64,000 nucleotides of DNA from Rhizobiales bacterium 2SD (GTDB lineage Bacteria > Pseudomonadota > Alphaproteobacteria > Rhizobiales > Beijerinckiaceae): contig SCMY01000003.1 of the NCBI GenBank assembly GCA_005502805.1, positions 62,001 to 126,000 of the forward strand, read 5' to 3'. Positions 7,795 to 18,770 of this stretch are shown piece after piece. The position numbers were made by a program, and so were the translations under genes. The notes under the pieces were generated by a model. That model did no database searches. It saw nothing but the letters and a program-made list of their open reading frames with translations, and was not told the origin of the DNA. Position 1 is the stretch's first letter, and each line of letters starts with the position of its first letter.

Positions 7795-10700
7795 CTAGCT
7801 GGGGCGCGGAGCCTCCGTCTCACTAAGCCCCGCGCGCGCTCGCAAAGCCTCATAAAGATGTGCCGGCCCGAGGAGCACGTCCTTCAGCCCCTCCTGCACC
7901 TTCTGGGAGCCCAGCGCCTGCTTGCTGAGTGAGGTGTGCGCTTCCAGGGCGTCCATGATGGCGTTCATCAGCTCGGCCCGGAGCGTTGGCGAGTTGTCGA
8001 ACTGGGCCTTGCTGTTGTTCGCGGCCTGGGTGACCAGCGCGTCGGACTCGAGCATCTTGTCCCGCAGCGTCGTCACGTAGCTTAGCTGGTCGCCGTCGGT
8101 GGTGTCGCCTCCGAAGAGGTCATTCACCCGCTCGATGATCTCGGCCAGGCGGACCTTCTCCTTCTCCTGGACCGAGCCCGAACCCATCCCGGTCATCGGC
8201 GCGAGCTTGGTCTCGTCACGTCCGGAGACATCGAGCCGGCGCTGGCCGTCGTTCTTGAGGCTGTGGTGGGTCAGGGCGACCTTCGACAGATCAACGCCCT
8301 CGCGCTCGCGGCCGAACTCGAGGAGCGGCACCAGGCGCTTGTAGAACATGAAGCGCGTCTCGACGGCCGTGTTGGCGTAGTCGAAGATCTGGGACAGGAA
8401 GCTGTAGGCGCTCTGGTAGGCGATCAGGTCGCTCCGGAACAGTAAGAGCGAGTTTACTTCGTCCTGGGCGTCGTTCGTGCCCTGGGTGTCGTCACGGTCA
8501 CGAGCGCCTCGCAGACGCTCCTGCGCGGCCTTGAAGCGCCTCAGCAGGCGATCAGCTACCGGCTCGATCGCGGCGATGAGGTCGCCCTGCTTGGCCTTCG
8601 GGTTCATCTCCACCGCAGCGACGCGATCGACCTCGAACTCGTCGTAGTGTCCGCTGGCGTCGAGCTTGGCCTTCAGGTCGAGCACGATGTTGGGATCGGT
8701 GACGCCCTCGAGCTCCGCGGTGTCGTAGTAGGTGCGGAAGGCGGTCAGGATCTCCTCGGAGGAGTTTACGAAGTCGAGCGCATAGGTCGTGTCCTTGCCT
8801 GGATGGGCGCGATTGAGCCGCGAGAGCGTCTGAACGGCCTGGATCCCGGCTAGGCGCCGATCGACATACATCCCGCAGAGCAGCGGCTGGTCGAAGCCGG
8901 TCTGGAACTTGTTGGCGACGAGCAGCAGGTGGAAGTCGGCTCCGGCAAACGCCTCGCGAATATCTCGCCCCTTGAGGCCGGGGTTCAGAGCGCTGCTACC
9001 TTCCGTGAAGGGCTCGTCGCTTGACTCCGGATCCGCGACCTCACCGGAGAAGGCCGCGAGCGTGCCGAGACCGTAGCCTTTCGACTTGATGTAGCGGTCG
9101 ATCGCCAGCTTCCACCGCACGGCCTCGACACGGCTCGCCAGCACGACCATGGCCTTCGCCTTGCCGTCGAGCAGCGGCTGCACGTTCTCGCGGAAGTGTT
9201 CGACGACGATCTCGACCTTCTTGGCGATGTTGTAGGGGTGGAGCCGGACCCAACGCATGATGCCCTTCAGCGCAGCACTACGCTCGACCTCCTGCTCGTC
9301 CCACTCCTGTCCGTCGTTCGCGAGCCGGAACGCCAGGCGATAGGGCGTGTAGTTCTTGAGCACATCGAGGATGAAGCCCTCCTCGATCGCCTGCCGCATC
9401 GAGTAGACGTGAAAGGCCGCCGGCAGGTTGCCCGTTCCGGCCACTCGCTCTGGATGTGGTCTGCGGCCGAAGAGCTCTAGCGTCTTGCCCTTCGGCGTCG
9501 CGGTGAAGGCCACGTAGGTGACGCCGGTCTCGCCAGCCCGCGCAGCCATCTGCGCGGTGAGGATGTCCTCGGCGCTTGCCTCACCACCGTCCTGGAGATC
9601 GGCGATCTCTTGTGGCGAGAGGATCTGCTTCAGCTTCTGAGCAGCCTGGCCGGTTTGGGAGCTGTGCGCCTCGTCGGCAACCACCGCGAAGCGCTTGCCC
9701 TCGGTCGCGGCGAGCTCGCGCACCGCGTCGAGGGCGAAGGGGAAGGTCTGGATCGTGCAGACGATGATCTTCTTTCTCTGTGCCAGTGCCTCGGCGAGCT
9801 GGCCGCTCTTGGCGCCGCCTTCGCTTCGGATGGTCGCGACAACGCCGGTCGTGCGTTCAAAGCCGAAGAGGGCGTCCTGGAGCTGGGCGTCGATAACGTT
9901 GCGGTCGGAGACGACGATCACCGTGGAGAACAGCTTCCGGTCCGCCGCGTCATGCAGGTCTGCGAGGAAGTGGGCCGCCCAGGCGATCGAGTTCGTCTTG
10001 CCGGATCCGGCCGAGTGCTGGATCAGGTATTTGCCGCCCGGTCCTTCCGCGCGAACCGCGGCCGAGAGCCTCCGGGTTGCGTCGAGCTGGTGATAGCGCG
10101 GGAAGATCAACCCCGTGACAGCGCGCTTGGCGTCGCGCTGCATGACGAGGTAGCGACCGAGGATCTCGAGCCAGCTCTCGCGCTCTAGGATCTCCTCCCA
10201 CAGATAGGCGGTTCGGTGCCCCTCGGGATTAATCGGGTTTCCGGCGCCGCCCTGGTTGCCCTTGTTGAAGGGCAGGAACCGCGTCGAGGCTCCTGCGAGC
10301 CTGGTTGTCATATGCACTTCGCTATTGCTGACGGCGAAGTGGACCAGCGCGCCGTTCGGGAACGACAGCAGAGGCTCAGGCGCTTGGCCCTTGGGGCGAG
10401 GGAGCCTGTCGAAACGATACTGGTCGACGGCGTCGGTGATCGACTGGGTGAAGTTGGTCTTGAGCTCGATCGTCGCAACCGGCAGGCCGTTCAGAAACAG
10501 CACCAGGTCGATGCAGTTCTCGTTGGCCGTGGAGTAGCGGAGCTGGCGGACGACACGGAGCCGGTTTGCCTGATAGGCTGCGATGATGTCAGGGTTGGTC
10601 CCGAAGGCTGGGCGGAACTGGGCCAGGGCGATGCGCCCCTGGATACCGACCATGTCGACCCCGTGCCTGAGGATCTCAAGCGCACCACGATCGTCGATCT

Positions 10701-10929
10701 GCTTGCGGACGCGGTCGAGCAAAGCCGCCTCAGCGCCGGCGCCGTAAGAGCGATTCAGCGCCTCCCAGGTCTTGGGCTGCGTCTGCTCGATCCAGGCGAC
10801 GAGGTCGACGGGGAATAGCGCCCGGGTTCGATCGTAACTCGCAGCGCTGCCAGGCTCGTAGAGCCAGCCATGCGCTGCTAAATGACCGCAGATGTCGTCC
10901 TCGAAGCTGATCTCCTTATGGAGGTTCAT
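7795..10929 (-). CDS. hsdR: Type I restriction enzyme R subunit (HsdR)
   Basis: 1044 residues, normal length for HsdR. An N-terminal PD-(D/E)xK nuclease is seen as IDLVLFLNG followed by ATIELKT (about 156). The SF2 translocase has Walker A HSAGSGKTNS (about 306), VADEAHSSQTG (about 416) and FTATPKGKTLELFG. It would translocate DNA and cleave unmodified phage DNA together with HsdM2S. Start ATG 10929 overlaps the upstream stop by four bases, so it is the last gene of the hsd operon. Confidence 0.95.
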   Translation of the reverse strand: MNLHKEISFEDDICGHLAAHGWLYEPGSAASYDRTRALFPVDLVAWIEQTQPKTWEALNRSYGAGAEAALLDRVRKQIDDRGALEILRHGVDMVGIQGRIALAQFRPAFGTNPDIIAAYQANRLRVVRQLRYSTANENCIDLVLFLNGLPVATIELKTNFTQSITDAVDQYRFDRLPRPKGQAPEPLLSFPNGALVHFAVSNSEVHMTTRLAGASTRFLPFNKGNQGGAGNPINPEGHRTAYLWEEILERESWLEILGRYLVMQRDAKRAVTGLIFPRYHQLDATRRLSAAVRAEGPGGKYLIQHSAGSGKTNSIAWAAHFLADLHDAADRKLFSTVIVVSDRNVIDAQLQDALFGFERTTGVVATIRSEGGAKSGQLAEALAQRKKIIVCTIQTFPFALDAVRELAATEGKRFAVVADEAHSSQTGQAAQKLKQILSPQEIADLQDGGEASAEDILTAQMAARAGETGVTYVAFTATPKGKTLELFGRRPHPERVAGTGNLPAAFHVYSMRQAIEEGFILDVLKNYTPYRLAFRLANDGQEWDEQEVERSAALKGIMRWVRLHPYNIAKKVEIVVEHFRENVQPLLDGKAKAMVVLASRVEAVRWKLAIDRYIKSKGYGLGTLAAFSGEVADPESSDEPFTEGSSALNPGLKGRDIREAFAGADFHLLLVANKFQTGFDQPLLCGMYVDRRLAGIQAVQTLSRLNRAHPGKDTTYALDFVNSSEEILTAFRTYYDTAELEGVTDPNIVLDLKAKLDASGHYDEFEVDRVAAVEMNPKAKQGDLIAAIEPVADRLLRRFKAAQERLRGARDRDDTQGTNDAQDEVNSLLLFRSDLIAYQSAYSFLSQIFDYANTAVETRFMFYKRLVPLLEFGREREGVDLSKVALTHHSLKNDGQRRLDVSGRDETKLAPMTGMGSGSVQEKEKVRLAEIIERVNDLFGGDTTDGDQLSYVTTLRDKMLESDALVTQAANNSKAQFDNSPTLRAELMNAIMDALEAHTSLSKQALGSQKVQEGLKDVLLGPAHLYEALRARAGLSETEAPRPS

Positions 10930-11459
10930 TTGGCTGCCGCTCTCAGACCCAGCTCCGCGAACGCGGCGGCCACGTCAGGCTTCATCGTAAAACGGTTGGC
11001 GGCATCGGCATCCGCCAGGATACCGCTGAAGAACAGTGCGTCCCGCGTCTCCATTTTCTCAGCCGGCCATAGATAGGACTGTCGAGCCTTGCAGAGATTT
11101 CCGAAATGCATCTGCCAGATCTTGTTGTCGTGCCCACAGGCACGGCTCAGCTCGGTTGTGGTAGATCCAGGATGATCGAGCAGGGCCTGAACGGTCTTGC
11201 GTTCGCTGTCGCTCAACGGGACTGCCGTAAACGCTTCGACTACCCTCCGTGCAACGGGAAGACCATCGAGCCGCTCGTAAAGAGCCGCAGTGTCTGCCGC
11301 CTCCTGTGCGTCCAGGGTGGCAATTAACTGCTTTGCTGCCGCCTTCTGAGCCTCTGTGCCGCTGACCAGGAGCTGTTCGGCATTGTCTTGCATGCGGCGG
11401 CGCTCCTCCGACGTCTTCGAGGGAATCGAAGCAAGAAGCTTGTCGATGTTTAGACTCAC
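10926..11459 (-). CDS. Unknown 177-aa protein inside the hsd operon, putative winged helix
   Basis: Starts at GTG 11459 and overlaps both neighbours by four bases, so it is translationally coupled between hsdS and hsdR. The N-terminal third is charged and probably helical ([20 protein letters not shown]). The middle (LSDSERKTVQALLDHPGSTT followed by ELSRACG) looks like a helix-turn-helix, then HFGNLCKARQSYLWPAE. The tail FTMKPDVAAAFAELGL is alpha-helical. I do not recognise the family. Its fixed position suggests an accessory role in assembly, DNA binding or control of the type I complex rather than an independent gene. Confidence 0.75.
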   Translation of the reverse strand: MSLNIDKLLASIPSKTSEERRRMQDNAEQLLVSGTEAQKAAAKQLIATLDAQEAADTAALYERLDGLPVARRVVEAFTAVPLSDSERKTVQALLDHPGSTTTELSRACGHDNKIWQMHFGNLCKARQSYLWPAEKMETRDALFFSGILADADAANRFTMKPDVAAAFAELGLRAAAK

Positions 11460-13389
11460 GGAAACAGTCTCCCGGTCGAGGTCCTGGGCCCGGTGCCAGT
11501 AGGCACGAGCCCGTGCCGACGCATCCAGCTGAGCCAGGCGTGAAGCTCGTCCATGCGGAACTTCTCCTTCTTCTCAGGATGCCATTCAGTGAGAACGGCC
11601 AGCACGTTCTCGCTGTCGGTCGGGGCCTCGCCGTCGATCAGCGCGTCGTTCCAGACGGCGTAAAGCGTCGCCACGGCCTCGGTCCCCTTGGTGTCGATTG
11701 TGGCGATGTCGTCAATGAGTTTGTCCAGCCTGGTGCCTCGATCGTCGCCGAGGAGCTTTGTGAGCTCTGCTCGGTGTGCACCACTCTGGTCGCCAAGACG
11801 GTATCTGACCGCGGTTCCGGCGCCCTCCGGCTGATCTACCCGAATACCCGCTACCCTACCGGCCTCGCGCTCCATATCGCGGACCATTTCTCTGTCCAGC
11901 GGGCCCGCTGCTTCGCGGAGGTAATTGCCTTCGAGTTCTGAAACACCGACATGCGCTTCAGCTAGGTAGGCGATCTTCTGCAGCTTCACCCGGCCGAAGC
12001 TGGCCTGCCGAGCCGACCGCTCGATGATCTCGCTTCCGACCAGTCCACGAGTGCGAACTCGATCGATCGCAAGTGGCAGCACCTGGCCCGCGACGCGCAC
12101 GTCGATTTTACCGGTGACTGCAGCCGCGATGAGTGCGGATCGCCGCTCCTGAAGTAAAGCAACCACGCCTTCCGCTGTGACGATCAACTCATCAAACGCA
12201 CCGGTCCTTTCGTCAATGAAGTCAGATATCTGTTGCTGCTCGTCCTGAGGGGGGCGCGGGATGTCAAAATTGACGATATCAGAAATGTTAATATGCGGCG
12301 AAGTAGATCCGCCTGTTGATAGATCAACTTGTTGCAATACAACGTTGCTATTTAACGTCCACATTAAGTATTTCGAGCAATTCTCGTCGTTGCTCCGAAA
12401 CATCATCATGCGCTGGCCCAGGCATAAATCAACTCCATCGGGGACCAGCGCCGCCATGCCGAAGCGTTCGCCTTCGCGGGAGTAAAGTATGTCGCCTGCG
12501 GCAGGTCGAAGGCGTTGAATACGTTCTTCGTAGATCTTTCGTGAGACGAGTCTAGTTTGATCGAGGAGCAATCTGCCGGGCTCAATATCTGCGGTGCGGA
12601 TTGCAGGAAATATGAGGTCGCCCTCGTAGGTTGGGGTCGTGTGAAGACAGTCGACTACATGAGACGTGGCGAATTTTACCTTCGATAACTGCCAATGTTC
12701 GGGCACCTCACCGAGCCACTCGATGTCACTGTCCTTCATCGGCGCGCGCGGGTCGAGGCCCTTAGTAACGGCATGGGATATGACGGCCTGCCGCTTCTCC
12801 TTCAGAAGCTCGATCAGGCGCAGCTGTTCCTCCACCAAGGCATCTATCTTGGCCGTCTCGCGGTCAAGGAAGACAGCGATGGCTGCCTGCTCGTTCGCAG
12901 GTGGGATCGCAAGTGCAGCGGTTCGAATTAGCTCTTGGTTGAGCAGCTTGGCACCGTATATGTTCTCAGCGGCATTCTGCACTACGAATACTGGCAGAGC
13001 GTAATAGGCAAACGAAAGATCTAGCTCGCCCCCTGGTAGAAAAGTGGCGATCGCCTCGTTTGTGAAGAGATCGCACCCCGCAAATGCGACCTGCCCGATA
13101 GAGAGCTTAAAGCTGAATAGTAGGCTGCCTTTAGGGCTGGCAGAAATGCCAACAAGCTCGATCGCCTCATCGGTTACCTGCTTTGCTGACTCGCTGACGA
13201 CGCGCCCACCAAGATCGCCTATGGTGACCCATATGTTCGAGCCACCATACAGATCATCTCTACCAGTAGGAGGAGTCCATCCGGTCTGAAATTCGGCTAC
13301 TCGCTTAACTGGCTCAACGCGCCAGTGGTTGGGCAGATCGCCTAGCCAATCGATCCCGCTGCTGTTGTAGCTCGAGTAGGCCGGAAAGC

Positions 13390-13393
<4 letters not shown>
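11456..13393 (-). CDS. hsdS: Type I specificity subunit HsdS with extra C-terminal domain
   Basis: 645 residues, roughly 200 more than a usual HsdS. Residues 1-430 hold two target-recognition domains, each followed by a conserved helix ([20 protein letters not shown] near 180; [13 protein letters not shown] near 390); the first begins [17 protein letters not shown]. Residues about 440-645 form an additional domain beginning with a segment [19 protein letters not shown], reminiscent of Panacea/SocA-like (DUF4065) antitoxin or protease-adaptor domains. HsdS directs the methylase and nuclease to a split target site. It overlaps hsdM upstream and the 177-aa gene downstream by four bases each. The extension's identity is an inference from one motif. 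Confidence 0.93.
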
Positions 13394-15225
<1,832 letters not shown>

Positions 15226-15305
15226 GAGCACCAATCCCCTCGCGTCCGGGTTGTGTCACGAGGCTGCGAGGGACGGCAACAGTGAAGATCGTCGTAGGTG
15301 TGGTT

Positions 15306-15620
15306 CTACTCGGGCAGCGCACGCCTGGCCCGTCTCAGCGCCTTGCTGGGCGGCAGGGCGGTCTTGACCTCGCCATTCGTCACCAAGACGAAGAAGCGCT
15401 CGAAGAGCCGCCGGTTGCGAACCATGTAGACCGCGCTCTTGACCGATCTGCGCTGAACGAGCGGTGCCCTGCCGGTGGCGATATCCTTGAGCATCTCCGA
15501 GAACTCGCCCGGTGCCAGCACGATGTCGTAGCGCTCCAGGAGCCGGCGGTGAAAGTGCCAATGGCGCTCGCGGATCGATTTCCCGAGCCACCGAGCATCG
15601 AAGCCGTTGTCACCGATCAT
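15306..15620 (-). CDS. Unknown 104-aa basic protein upstream of hsdM
   Basis: ATG 15620 overlaps the stop of the 65-aa gene by four bases (ATGA), which fixes the start; the open frame extends further upstream but only as antisense-like sequence. The protein is rich in Arg/Lys (FHRRLLERYDI, VQRRSVKSAVYMVRNRRLFE) and ends in a basic ALRRARRALPE. A central hydrophobic strand FFVLVTNGEVKTALPPSKAL suggests a compact alpha/beta fold. I do not recognise the family. It is co-transcribed with an HTH regulator, so a toxin-like or control-linked role in the R-M operon is possible but unproven. Confidence 0.7.
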   Translation of the reverse strand: MIGDNGFDARWLGKSIRERHWHFHRRLLERYDIVLAPGEFSEMLKDIATGRAPLVQRRSVKSAVYMVRNRRLFERFFVLVTNGEVKTALPPSKALRRARRALPE

Positions 15621-15814
15621 CGCGTGCGCCCACGCCCGGCCGGTTCGAAGATACGGCGCAGCCGCTGGACGCGCTCGAGCGTTGGCGCAGGGTCCGAGTC
15701 CCAGGACGACAGCCGGATCACCTCCAGCCAGAAGCACTCGTTGGGCGTCAGGGGGCGAAGGCCGAGCCGGGGCATGCGCTGCCGGCTCTCGATAAGGTTC
15801 ATGTCGGGGATCAT
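15617..15814 (-). CDS. Unknown 65-aa protein
   Basis: A very short gene tied to both neighbours by four-base overlaps (15811-15814 with the HTH gene, 15617-15620 with the 104-aa gene). Such coupling on both sides strongly supports translation despite the size. The sequence RMPRLGLRPLTPNECFWLEV followed by IRLSSWDSDPAPTLERVQRL is helical and Arg-rich with no known motif. It probably works with the proteins encoded next to it. Confidence 0.7.
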   Translation of the reverse strand: MIPDMNLIESRQRMPRLGLRPLTPNECFWLEVIRLSSWDSDPAPTLERVQRLRRIFEPAGRGRTR

Positions 15815-16221
15815 CGACCGAAGATCCCGCGAATGGCCGAGCGAGCCCTGGCAGTAAGGCTGGGGTTACTGCGGTTAGACGCGCGCCGGATCTCCTCGAG
15901 CCAGGTGACCTCGTTCTCGGTGACCAGGGCACCGAAGATCTGCCTGATGGCTTGCTCAGTCGTGTTCCTGTCGAGCTGCTCGAGCGCCAGGATGAATAGC
16001 ATCACCGGATCGCACTCGAGCGCCTTGGCGAGGCTCGCGACGCGGTCCAGAGGCAGCTTGTTTGCGCCGCTCTTGATCATCGCGAGCATGTTCGGGCTGA
16101 CGAACCCAGCCTCGTTCGCAATCGCAAGCTGGGTCTTACGAGGCCTCAACTCGAGGATCCGCTTCTCAAGATATCTCGGCAGTCGCGTGTCGGAAAAAGG
16201 TTTTGATGGCGCCCTGGTCAT
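15811..16221 (-). CDS. XRE-like helix-turn-helix regulator heading the hsd operon
   Basis: 136 residues from ATG 16221. Residues about 13-70 form a lambda-repressor-type HTH: LRPRKTQLAIANEAGFVSPN then LAMIKSGANKLPLDRVASLA. The remainder (MLFILALEQLDRNTTEQAIR) is a helical tail. It heads the minus-strand block that runs through the two small genes into hsdM, hsdS and hsdR, so it is a good candidate controller (C-protein-like) of restriction-modification expression. An 18-bp palindrome 20 bp upstream of its start is a likely autoregulatory site. Confidence 0.85.
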   Translation of the reverse strand: MTRAPSKPFSDTRLPRYLEKRILELRPRKTQLAIANEAGFVSPNMLAMIKSGANKLPLDRVASLAKALECDPVMLFILALEQLDRNTTEQAIRQIFGALVTENEVTWLEEIRRASNRSNPSLTARARSAIRGIFGR

Positions 16222-16240
16222 TCTCGATACCTAATAAATC

Positions 16241-16258
16241 AGCAGCGAAATCGCTGCT
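16241..16258 (-). promoter_or_regulatory. Palindromic operator upstream of the XRE/hsd operon
   Basis: AGCAGCGA-AA-TCGCTGCT is a perfect inverted repeat with a 2-base centre. It lies 20 bp before the ATG of the HTH gene, inside AT-rich promoter-like sequence. Position and symmetry fit a dimeric HTH repressor site for autoregulation; this is an inference. Confidence 0.6.
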
Positions 16259-16317
16259 AATTTACTTATAGCGTCGAGATCAGTGGGATTTTGATTGTCG
16301 ATACAAATAACAAGAAA

Positions 16318-18081
16318 TCAAATGTATAGGCTATCCAAGTCCAATTCCTTGAATGATACTGCTTCAATCAGCTTGGATCTATGGGTCACCGTGCCCTGCG
16401 GCAGCGCCCCATAGCGGCCCGTCGTCCGCATCAGCCGATCGCCGTGGCCCAGGATGAAGCCGAACTCCTGATTGAGATAGCCCGCTGCTCGGAGCCGGTC
16501 GGCGAACAGGTGCCGGAAGCTATGCATCGCTAGCGTCCTAGTCTTCACGCCGATGCGGTCGAGATACATGTTCAGGAACTTGGACGGAACGCCGCTCATA
16601 AAGCCGCGCGAGTCTGGCTTGATCTCGGGGAACAGGCGCTTGCTTCCGGCCTCCTTTTGAGCGGTGTAGTGGTCGAGGAAACCGAGCGCGATCAGTTCGG
16701 AGTGAACTGGGACGATGCGCTCCGAACCAACCGTCTTCAGGGTCTTGTCTTCGTCACCATCAGCTGTGACCTGCATCACCCAGGTGCCGTGCATCTCCTG
16801 CACGTCATCCACCAGCAATTGCGCGATCTCGCCGAGCCGCATACCGGAGAACAGCGCGACCAGGGGGAGCCAGTAGCGCCAGTCCCTGATGCGGAAGTTG
16901 CCGGGCTTGTGCTCCGCGGCGTCTGAAAGGCAGCCCCGGAACAGCGGCGAGCCGAACAGGACCTTCAACTGCTCATCAGAGAATGGCTCCCGCTTCGGCT
17001 TGGTCCGGTCGAGCTTGATGAACATGTCATCGACCATGATCGGGGTGCCGATCATATCGTTGGCGGCGAGCCATTTGGCGAATGGGCTCAAAGCCGAGAG
17101 ATAGCGATTGATTGTCTTCGGATCGAGCGTGGGTCTGCCCAGCTTCTGGTTCGCGGCGATCGCCTCCTTGAATCTGAGGTTCTTCAGGTCCGTGACCTGC
17201 TTCGCCATCTTAGGCATCAGGTAGAGCTGATCACGCCACTCCGCGACGTGCTTTCGGCGCAGCTGGTCCACTGGCAAATCCTCACCGACGAACTCCGCGA
17301 AAAGCTGGATCACGCCCCGGTTCTGTTTGATCGTGTCGGGGCGAATGTCGCTGGCACGCTGCTTCAGGAAGCGGTCGTAGTAATCCATGATCCGGGAGCC
17401 AGTCGGCGCGGCCTTGGGCTTTTCAGCACGCTTGATAAGCGGATCGGTTATCACGCCGGACCAATCCATCTGGTCGCGCTCATCCGCGTTTCTCAAGAAC
17501 TGCATTTCAGCCCGCGCCACGACGCCAGCCACCTTCCGATAGGTCGGGCTCGTCTTCGGCAGGACGGCACGGTAGGCGGCGACGTGCTCGTCCACGCTCT
17601 CGGCAATAGCCTCCAGTATCTTGTTCGGGTCGCCGCTTGTGAGCAGGTTCCGCGAGCGCTCGCGGTGCTTCTTGTAGGTCTCGATTCGGTCGCGGATCTC
17701 GGCGAACGCTTGATAGGCGCCGATGTCGTATTCCCCGAACTCGGCTTCCATCTCACGCCAAAGCTCGTCCAGCTGCTCGTCGGTGAGGTTCTGATCGCGG
17801 AACCGCTCGTCGTTCTCGATGAGCTCGGAATAGTGCTTCCACGCGATGGCAGCGACATCGTTTTCCACGATCTCCCGGCCACGCCGCCGCGCTGTGAACT
17901 CGTCCTGAAACGCCTTCACGATTGCTGGGGCGTTCGCGCGCGCCTCAGCTGCCGAGGCGGTGCCTAGCGACTTCCAGATTTGACGCTTTCCATACAGCTC
18001 GCGAAGATCAGTGGGCACGGTCACCCGGACATAGTAGCTCGCCGAGCCAGGGCGCTTCACGATGTTGGTTGCAAGGGCCAT
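16318..18081 (-). CDS. Tyrosine-type site-specific integrase
   Basis: 587 residues from ATG 18081 (MALATNIVKRPGSASYYVRV), the start typical of this DUF6538-type integrase family; an in-frame start at 18141 adds only unlikely leader sequence. The C-terminal catalytic domain shows Arg in SGMRLGEIAQ, the His-x-x-Arg box HSFRHLFADR (about 516-525), His in LGHGD and the nucleophile Tyr in TTGRYG (about 557). The N-terminal region is long and helical, as in genomic-island integrases of Rhizobiales. It is the last gene before a tRNA-like att sequence, so it is the likely enzyme that inserted the defence element. Confidence 0.93.
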   Translation of the reverse strand: MALATNIVKRPGSASYYVRVTVPTDLRELYGKRQIWKSLGTASAAEARANAPAIVKAFQDEFTARRRGREIVENDVAAIAWKHYSELIENDERFRDQNLTDEQLDELWREMEAEFGEYDIGAYQAFAEIRDRIETYKKHRERSRNLLTSGDPNKILEAIAESVDEHVAAYRAVLPKTSPTYRKVAGVVARAEMQFLRNADERDQMDWSGVITDPLIKRAEKPKAAPTGSRIMDYYDRFLKQRASDIRPDTIKQNRGVIQLFAEFVGEDLPVDQLRRKHVAEWRDQLYLMPKMAKQVTDLKNLRFKEAIAANQKLGRPTLDPKTINRYLSALSPFAKWLAANDMIGTPIMVDDMFIKLDRTKPKREPFSDEQLKVLFGSPLFRGCLSDAAEHKPGNFRIRDWRYWLPLVALFSGMRLGEIAQLLVDDVQEMHGTWVMQVTADGDEDKTLKTVGSERIVPVHSELIALGFLDHYTAQKEAGSKRLFPEIKPDSRGFMSGVPSKFLNMYLDRIGVKTRTLAMHSFRHLFADRLRAAGYLNQEFGFILGHGDRLMRTTGRYGALPQGTVTHRSKLIEAVSFKELDLDSLYI

Positions 18082-18101
18082 TAAGACGATTCTCAGCCGA
18101 G

Positions 18102-18135
18102 TGGTAGCACTTCGTGGTAACACCTCGCGGTAACA
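18102..18135. repeat. Three direct repeats at 13-bp spacing upstream of the integrase
   Basis: TGGTAGCA (18102-18109), TGGTAACA (18115-18122) and CGGTAACA (18128-18135) recur with exact 13-bp phasing, starting 21 bp before the integrase ATG and lying between the gene and the att site. This matches what is expected for Int/Xis arm-binding sites or an excisionase/repressor operator; function is inferred. Confidence 0.5.
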
Positions 18136-18197
18136 GCGCAAGCGAATTTATGCTAAGTATATGAGCGCGTTAGCGAGATTGCCTCTGTCCGAAAAAG

Positions 18198-18214
18198 TCC
18201 TAGTCCCCCAGCCA
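18198..18214 (+). other. Putative attR: 3' end of a tRNA-Gln-type gene
   Basis: TCCTAGTCCCCCAGCCA reads as a tRNA 3' end: last T-loop base, T-stem strand CCTAG, acceptor strand TCCCCCA, discriminator G and CCA. The 5' remainder of a tRNA is absent, as expected for the crossover copy left at the far end of an element inserted into a tRNA 3' end. By that model the intact tRNA and attL lie left of the window. The tRNA identity (acceptor TGGGGGA, Gln-like) is from memory of tRNA sequences, not a search. Confidence 0.55.
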
Positions 18215-18400
18215 CTCCGCTCTGTTCTTCGGGCGCTTGGGTGGCAATCCGGTAATTTCAAAGACTTGGTCATTCCTGGCGGTCTTGGAGTGCTGAGCTG
18301 GCTGCTTGACAGCGGCTCAACACGATCTCGGCCCATCCGGAGGCCGCGTCTCCCAGCTTCAAGGCATCATGTTTCGAAGCCGGCTGTGCGGTGTGCACCA

Positions 18401-18706
18401 TCAAACAAGCTCGCTGGCCCCGATCTCGTTGAGCAGAACGAGCTGGCTGCTCGGATCTGCAGCGTTTCCATCAGCTGCCTTGCCGAGAAGATCGGTGAGC
18501 CGATCCAGCGCGCGGCCGGCTGTCTCGGCGGAGAGGGGCTGGCGATCATAAGCCTCGACGAAACGGCCGGCGAGGTCGGCGAGCAGGCGCAGCAGCCCGG
18601 CCTGGTCCGGCTCGTCGGCACGCAACGTGAGCGCCCGATCCTGGAATTCGACATAGGTGCGAAGGCTGCCCTTCTGCTGCTTCAGCCAGTTCATAAGCTC
18701 GTTCAT
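18401..18706 (-). CDS. Unknown 101-aa protein downstream of pyrE
   Basis: Start ATG 18706 is chosen for the GGAG seven to eight bases upstream. Begins MNELMNWLKQQKGSLRTYVE and is helical and acidic throughout (TLRADEPDQAGLLRLLADLA). No known motif. It lies 64 bp after the pyrE stop on the same strand and could be the last gene of that operon. Just outside the proposed attR, it is the first chromosomal gene after the element. Confidence 0.55.
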   Translation of the reverse strand: MNELMNWLKQQKGSLRTYVEFQDRALTLRADEPDQAGLLRLLADLAGRFVEAYDRQPLSAETAGRALDRLTDLLGKAADGNAADPSSQLVLLNEIGASELV

Positions 18707-18770
18707 GTCATCTCCGCGAGATTGCGATTGCGGCTGTGTGCTCGATGGATGGAGGGGATGGACCGTGGCG

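Noticed and set aside
15306..15932. 208-codon version of the small gene upstream of hsdM
   Set aside because: The N-terminal half is a shadow of the HTH and 65-aa genes; the ATGA overlap at 15617-15620 fixes a 104-aa product.
18181..18230. Intact tRNA gene
   Set aside because: Only the 3' 17 bases fit; the T-loop, anticodon and D arms are absent upstream.
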